Made by a program: the position numbers and the translations under genes. Positions 58,757 through 64,000 of a DNA stretch of 64,000 nt are shown here, one piece after another (the first letter of the stretch is position 1; each line of letters starts with the position of its first letter). This stretch comes from Hydra vulgaris (Eukaryota > Cnidaria > Hydrozoa > Anthoathecata > Hydridae). The notes beneath the pieces are model-generated. The model searched no databases and was not told the origin of the DNA. It saw only the letters and a list, made by a program, of their open reading frames with translations. The stretch lies in assembly GCF_038396675.1 (NCBI RefSeq), contig NC_088921.1, positions 45,347,501-45,411,500 on the forward strand, read 5' to 3'.

Positions 58757-61700
58757 CACAGTTAGCCTTAACTAAATTTAGGTTTTCTGAATTGTGTCTA
58801 AATTAATTTCAACGTTTTCTGAAAAAGTATATTTTACTGATCACTATGTATGTAGTCCATTAAATCAAAAAAACTCCTATTAAGTAATTATAGCGTTTTT
58901 AGGATTTTTTCGTGCCTTTTTTGTTTTTTACAACCATCTTTAAACCGCCATTTTTTCTGCCACAAGTTTAATTGCATAATCATAGAACTATTTTTATTTA
59001 AAAAAAATGTTAAGCATTGTTAAATCACATCCTCAGACTATTTTAGATCATCAAAAGAACAGAGAAAAAGTATGTCTTTTTTGTGGTCGCAAATGTCTTA
59101 TGAAAATAAACAGCCAAAGCCATATAATTTCTTAATTTCAGAGCAGTTTTTCGGATTATAGCATTGCTGATGATCGATACCCTACTGGATTTTGTCCGAG
59201 GTTGGTATACTTAATGATTTTTAACTAAATAAATATATATATAAAAAGTATATATGTCATAAACGTAAAACCATTCACATAACTGAAAAATTGGGTACCT
59301 TGTTGAACTCAAAGAAATAAGATTTGATAAATGAATCAAATCTCATTTTGCTGGTCAAAGATGACTATCCCGGCTAAAACACGAAATAGGTAAAATGTTG
59401 ATTTATTTGTATAACTGTTGTAAAGAAATATAAAATTAGAATTTTTTATATAATTTTAGGAAACTAAAAACTTGCAGCTGGGAAATATGCAAAATCGCAA
59501 GAATGAAGGGAAGGGTACCCAAGAAAAAATCTGGTATAAAGAGTTTTGAAACGGCAGCTATTAGTCCGCGGTGTAGTTCTTGTCTGACTAAAGTTAAAAG
59601 AGGATTGCATCATAAATGCAATGCAACAACGCTCAGGTAGAAAACGTTTTAATAACTTTGATTATTTGACTGTGAAAGGTTGTATACCATGTTCTATTGA
59701 AAACAAGTTCGTAAATGTAATTTTTTATTATCAGAAATAACATATCAGCTGCATATGGATATCAAGGTATTAAAAAAACCATATTAATTTGCGTTACTTA
59801 TAGAGAGATAAGTGAAAGAAATGTCGAGAATAATAAATCAAAAATGATAATTTTATTTAAAAAAAAACATTGTAAGCTTTTGAACCTATAATCTTTTTAA
59901 CAATGTAAAGTTGTTGAAGCCTTATTCATTTAGTCTCCATAGTTTTGTATCTTATTTAGATGTCAAGGAACAAATGGCTCCTCGCGTTATTAAAGAAAAG
60001 CTATGTAGTGAAAGTGGTAACACCATTTCATTGAAGACAGCAGATAGTAAACTGAAACTATCTACTGGATCTGAGAATACTCCTAAAACAACCAATTTTA
60101 CTCACAAAATTTTCTTTATATTCAGAATTCACTTTCCTTAAGTAACCATCAAATGATAAAACTTGCTAATATGATAAGATAAAATCACAATACTAATACA
60201 AATTTAATTCTGCACAATAAAATGATGCAATATTTGGAGTAAAACTTATTATATAAAAAAATTAATAATTACAGAGTTGTTAAAAAAAGAAAAAACGCTG
60301 TAGAACCTGTACTAAAAGACTGTGTCTCTGATATGGACAGTTATCTTCTCCCATTATTTACCGAAGAAAATATTTCATTTGAAGATAAAACTTTGGATTA
60401 TCAAAATATTACAGTAACGTACTGCAATGATGTTACTCTTGTTGTTAAACTACTCCTGGATCTTAAATGTGTTGATTCTAAGAATCAGTTGCTAAAAATT
60501 GCTGTTGACGGTGGAAGTGGTTTTATCAAATTTTGTTTAAATATAGTTAATCTTAATGAAATTTTTGAAAATTACGGCAAAGTTGAAATAGATATCTTAA
60601 AACAAAACCGGTTACAGCTTGCAGGTCTTTATATAAAGATGGTCTAAAAATTTTTTTTAAAAATTCGTCAGTAAATGCTTCATTTCTTCTTCTGGTAGCT
60701 CCAGAAATCCCAGAAAGTATTTAAATACTAAAATATTATTTGCAAAATTAAATCTTGAAAAAGTTGAGCACATTGGGGGATGCGACATAAAACTTAGTCA
60801 AATTCTGATAGGTATATCTCCAAGTAGCAGTTCAATTCATCCCTGTTATGTATATGAGTGGGGTAGAAGAGAAACTTAAACAAATGCTCCATACAGAACT
60901 TTCGAGAGCTGTCAAAACAACTATACAAAATTCAAAGAATCTGGTTCAAAACTTGAGTGTGCACAACATTTTAAGAATTGTATAAACCCTGAATTAGTGC
61001 ATAAAAACCCCTCTAAAATTCTTGTAGATAGACTTGTTTTACCGTAGCTTTATATAATGGAGGGAACTGTCAACCATGTAATGGATAACATGGAGCGGAT
61101 TTGGTCGGAAATGAGTGTGATGAAGATTTACGAACAGTTGCAAATTATTAAGACTGATCAGCATAGTGGAAAATTTAATGGAAATTCTTCTCGAAAAATT
61201 CTTAAAAAGTGGGAAGTCTTTAATAATAAGCTGTCAATTAAACTGAAGTCTTTTGGAGAAAGCTTAAGGTTGTTAAACTTAGTTGTTGAGTCTTGCTTTG
61301 GATCCGAACTTGATGAAAAATTTCAAATTAATATCGAAAATTTAAAAGCATGCTATAAAAATTTGATGTTGGAACATGGTATTACTTTAACACCATACCC
61401 AGTTCAATCATGTATTTGAATTCTGTAAAACAAAAAAAATGGGTCTTGGAGTTTATTTGGAGCAATCAGGAGAAAGTGTTTACTTCCTCTTCAAAACTGC
61501 CACGTGGAACCGGTACAAGGTGTCCGCAAATAATTCTAATTATTAGTAATAATTTAGTAAGAGCATTAAGTTCTTATAATGGAAAGTGTCTTGTTTCTCT
61601 TGGACATGTTAATCCAAATGTTGATATTTTTTAGTGATTCAATTCAAGAAGAAATAGTTTTTAATTTTATATTTTTAAATATTTTGATGATTTAAAATTA

Positions 61701-62026
61701 TGTGATTATGTGATTATTCACTCTCAAACTATGTAATATAACACAATACCATCTGTATTATTCATTTCCAATAAATTGTCTGTAACTTATGCAATAAAAT
61801 TTTGAATGAAAACATGGCGGACCAAAAAATGGCGCAAAACATTTGCAAAAAAAGGCGCAAATTAAAAAGCGCAATAAAATCTTTAAAATGCCATAATTAC
61901 TTAATAGGAGTTTTCTGATTTGGTGGACTATATACATAGTAATCAGTAAACTATACTCTTTCAGAAAACGTTGAAATTAATTTGGACACAATTCAGAAAA
62001 CCTAAATTTAGTTAAGGCTAACTGTG
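58757..62026 (+). mobile_element. 3.3-kb DNA transposon with about 140-bp TIRs and TAAT target duplication
   Basis: CACAGTTAGCCTTAACTAAA at 58757 is mirrored at the right end (TTTAGTTAAGGCTAACTGTG ending 62026). About 140 nt match at about 90 percent by eye. TAAT flanks both sides (58753-58756 and 62027-62030). A 4-bp duplication is known for Sola and some Academ elements, so one of those is possible; I could not confirm it from the protein. One spliced gene fills the interior. It splits the right subterminal region of the composite element and is therefore younger. Confidence 0.85.
59007..61634 (+). pseudogene. Spliced transposase-like gene of the TAAT-flanked element
   Basis: ATG 59007 starts MLSIVKSHPQTILDHQKNRE, then VCLFCGRKC, a Cys cluster. 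Likely exons follow at about 59461-59635 (PRCSSCLTKVKRGLHHKC, a second zinc cluster, ending before GTAGAA), 59734-59765, 59959-60105 and 60276 onward. The main part has LLKIAVDGGSGFIKFCLNIV, then decayed sequence. From 61057 it reads MEGTVNHVMDNMERIWSEMS, SGKFNGNSSRKILKKWEVFN, VVESCFGSELDEKF, and in a shifted frame VYLEQSGESVYFLFKTATWN. I recognise this set from unnamed cnidarian and arthropod repeat proteins; the Asp in VDGG may be catalytic. Stops and frameshifts make it inactive. Confidence 0.65.
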
Positions 62027-62229
62027 TAATGTAAGAACAGATTTTTGTAGCAAAATATTTAGCCCGTACTGTTGGCCCAACATAGTACAATATTTGCAAA
62101 AAACTGATTGAAAAACTGAAAACTGAAATATTACGTTAAAAAAAACACATGACGGCCCAACGGAATAAATTTGTCAATGTTAAAACTTACGTTAGGCCAA
62201 TGTAAGCTTGCTGTCTGGGTTAAATTAAT

Positions 62230-63568
62230 GTACAAAAATAAAGACAGAAAAATAAAGTAATATTTAAAATATAACTATATAACTATAGTATTATAAATCA
62301 ATATTAAATAATATTTATAATGATACTATTCTAATAAATCTAGACAGTAACAAATAAAATTATATAGTAACAATAAAAAAATATATAATAATAAATATGT
62401 AGTAATATTTAATAATAATAACAAAAAATATATATTAGTAATAAATATTAAATAAAATGAATACAATTAACAATGAATAAATAATTTAATGAGGCAAATA
62501 AATAGTAATAAAATTAGTATGAATTAAAACAAACAAACAGAGAAACAAATGATTACAAATTAAATAGTAATAATAATAAAAAAAAAGGTCTCAAAGTATA
62601 AAAACAATCAATTTTCTAGCTGTTTTTTTACTTTTTCTTCTTTTATTTCTTCTTACTTGCTTACTTATTCCATCTTTACTAATCTTTCTCTCTTATTTGT
62701 TTACTTTATTTTTTGTTTACTGTTTCTTTTTCGTCTTTCCTTTGAGTGTTCTTTTTTTTTTTTAAATTCGAAGTTCTTTCGACAAACAATACAAAATGCA
62801 AAGAAAGTTATACCAATTTAGAACAAAATGTGTATCAATGCAATAAAACAATCTTATTGGGATTTATTCTCATCAGAATCTTGCTGCCTTGAACGTTTTC
62901 CAGCTGGTGTAATTTAAGAAAAATAGAAAGAACTAAAGATTCGATAAAAAACTTGGAAAAAAGAATAAAAGAAAAATAAAGCTCACGATATAGGTACGCA
63001 CATAAAAATTTTAAACTATTTATATATAAAACTATTATAAACCATTGAAAGAGCTTTAAATTAGTATTAAAATAGCGAAAATTTCATAAAAAAAGAATGA
63101 TTCGATAAAAAGTATCAAAATTTAACTACAAGGATTACTTAAGAATACTTCGACCAACCAATGATATATTATATAATTAGATGTCTAACTTCGATCCGAA
63201 AAGTGAAGCCGCTTTTTGCCCTTTTTACAATTGGCGGATTAAATTTGTAAACAAATATTTTTAACTTTTCTTTTCTAAATGAAGTAAATATATTTTAAAT
63301 TTAAGCATTATTTACATAAAAGTGTTAAGCGAAAGTTATAATACTTGTAAAATTATAATATATGATTCCTTAATTTGTTTTCAATTAAAAAGGGATTAAA
63401 GTTTTGAACAGAAAAGTAAAACGGCAGACGCTTTTGAAGCATTTTTATGAATTAAAATACTTTTTAATAAACATAGGCTCATAAAAAAAACTCTTATAAG
63501 TATTTTATAACTATTAAAATTTGTTTTTGAATTATCTTTAATTTATTGGGAACTTTTGACTTGAATTT
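62230..63568. other. No gene recognised
   Basis: Simple AATAAT-type sequence at 62270-62590, a pyrimidine-rich tract at 62620-62765, then AT-rich DNA. No coding motif on either strand. Confidence 0.55.
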
Positions 63569-64000
63569 TTAACTTTTATTCCACACTTCGGCTTCAGCTT
63601 TTGCCCTTTTTACCAATGACGTCCTAATATCAAACGAGTAGACTTTTTTACATTGGGTGCTTTGTACTTTCTGCTGCATTTTTTCTATCTTTTTCTGTAA
63701 AATAAGCATATCATTTTGCAGGACACTAATCTCTACATTCTTGTCAGCAAGCTGTTGACGTAAGATAACTTCTTCAGTAGACAGCTTTGTTTGGATGAAT
63801 TGCAGCTCTTTTTTCAAACATAAATTTGAAATTTGCGAGCAATAGTCTCATTGATATGTTTAAACCATCTTAATGGGATAATACTTGTACTAATACTTGT
63901 TTTAATTTTTCTTTTAACACTTTTACATCTTCTCTATGCTTTCGCTTTTTGGTTGCAATTTCAGTCGCAAAAACACTTAATCTCCGTTTCAAGAGTTTTC
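63569..64000 (-). pseudogene. Coiled-coil fragment, possibly the N-terminus of a transposase-like gene
   Basis: The minus strand from the window edge gives LLKRRLSVFATEIATKKRKH, REDVKVLKEKLKQVLVQVL, a stop near 63850, then 63817-63569: LQFIQTKLSTEEVILRQQLA, VEISVLQNDMLILQKKIEKM and YSFDIRTSLVKRAKAEAEVW. Heptad-like Leu/Ile spacing indicates a coiled coil. The closing YSFDIRTS resembles the segment that follows the coiled coil in the family seen at 10380-11640, but this is weak. The gene continues beyond the window. Confidence 0.4.

Larger units (their letters stand above)
44744..62219. mobile_element. 17.5-kb composite element with TTGGCCCAA-rich inverted ends
   Basis: Left end CCTAGATAGCAAGATCACAT, then TTGGCCTAGCGTTGGGCC; right end, in reverse complement, CCCAGACAGCAAGCTTACAT, then TTGGCCTAACGT. 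Both are followed inward by repeated TTGGCCCAA/TTGGGCCAA words, about nine at 44755-45035 and about four at 62060-62210, plus one at 58708 before the inner insertion. I infer one old element later filled by the hAT element (46261-51592), Tc1 element E (52456-54004), a hAT MITE (57078-57433) and the spliced element (58757-62026). Its own coding capacity may be the minus-strand remnant at 45278-46140. Pairing of the ends rests on about 30 similar nt and shared repeats, so it is less sure than the inner elements. Confidence 0.62.

Noticed and set aside
59160-59200. CTGATGA as a possible hammerhead core
   Set aside because: No GAAA with a suitable stem II follows and the sequence is coding in the TAAT-flanked element. 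CTGATGA on the minus strand near 9735, and at 15440 and 62872, also lacks the rest of the core.

Overview
This window looks like accessory, repeat-dominated DNA from an animal nuclear genome, most likely a cnidarian of the Hydra type. That assignment is inference. It rests on the strongly AT-rich base composition, the very long (TA)n arrays, spliced genes with GT..AG introns, and the mix of transposon families: Tc1/mariner, pogo, hAT, PIF/Harbinger, MULE, Helitron, CR1/Jockey-like LINEs and Penelope-like elements. I see no convincing conserved host gene, no tRNA or rRNA and no CRISPR array. Nearly every coding stretch that can be recognised belongs to a mobile element, and most are broken.

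Layout. 1-4.2 kb: a mariner remnant with an inverted duplication, then two Tc1-like elements joined by a (TA)n array. 4.8-9 kb: a GC-rich repeat pair beside a MULE fragment, a 220-bp hAT-like MITE and a LINE fragment. 9.5-16.2 kb: palindromes, a decayed unnamed transposase-like gene, a long gene-poor stretch and a Helitron N-terminal fragment. 16.3-17.9 kb: a giant (TA)n array and a 42-bp minisatellite. 17.85-27.11 kb: a 9.3-kb MULE-like element with about 105-bp inverted ends and a spliced minus-strand ZSWIM3-like gene, invaded by two Tc1 elements, a LINE and a hammerhead-bearing hairpin. 27.27-34.25 kb: a 7-kb element with about 600-bp inverted ends, split by an almost intact pogo element. 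34.4-37.2 kb: another transposase fragment, then a short Penelope-like element with inverted terminal repeats and hammerhead ribozymes. 37.2-44.3 kb: TE ends, hAT, Harbinger and LINE remnants and a MITE. 44.74-62.22 kb: a 17.5-kb composite with TTGGCCCAA-rich ends, filled by a hAT element with an OTU-like gene, a Tc1 element, a hAT MITE and a spliced element with a 4-bp target duplication. The end holds a coiled-coil fragment.

Three themes connect these parts. Many TA-targeting element ends sit directly against (TA)n arrays, so large elements lie head to tail through TA tracts. Elements are nested up to three deep, which gives an order of insertion. Perfect or near-perfect inverted duplications (arms about 20-100 nt, short spacers) recur, several of them inside transposase genes at rearrangement points. 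Family assignments come from motif recognition by eye; no database search was run.
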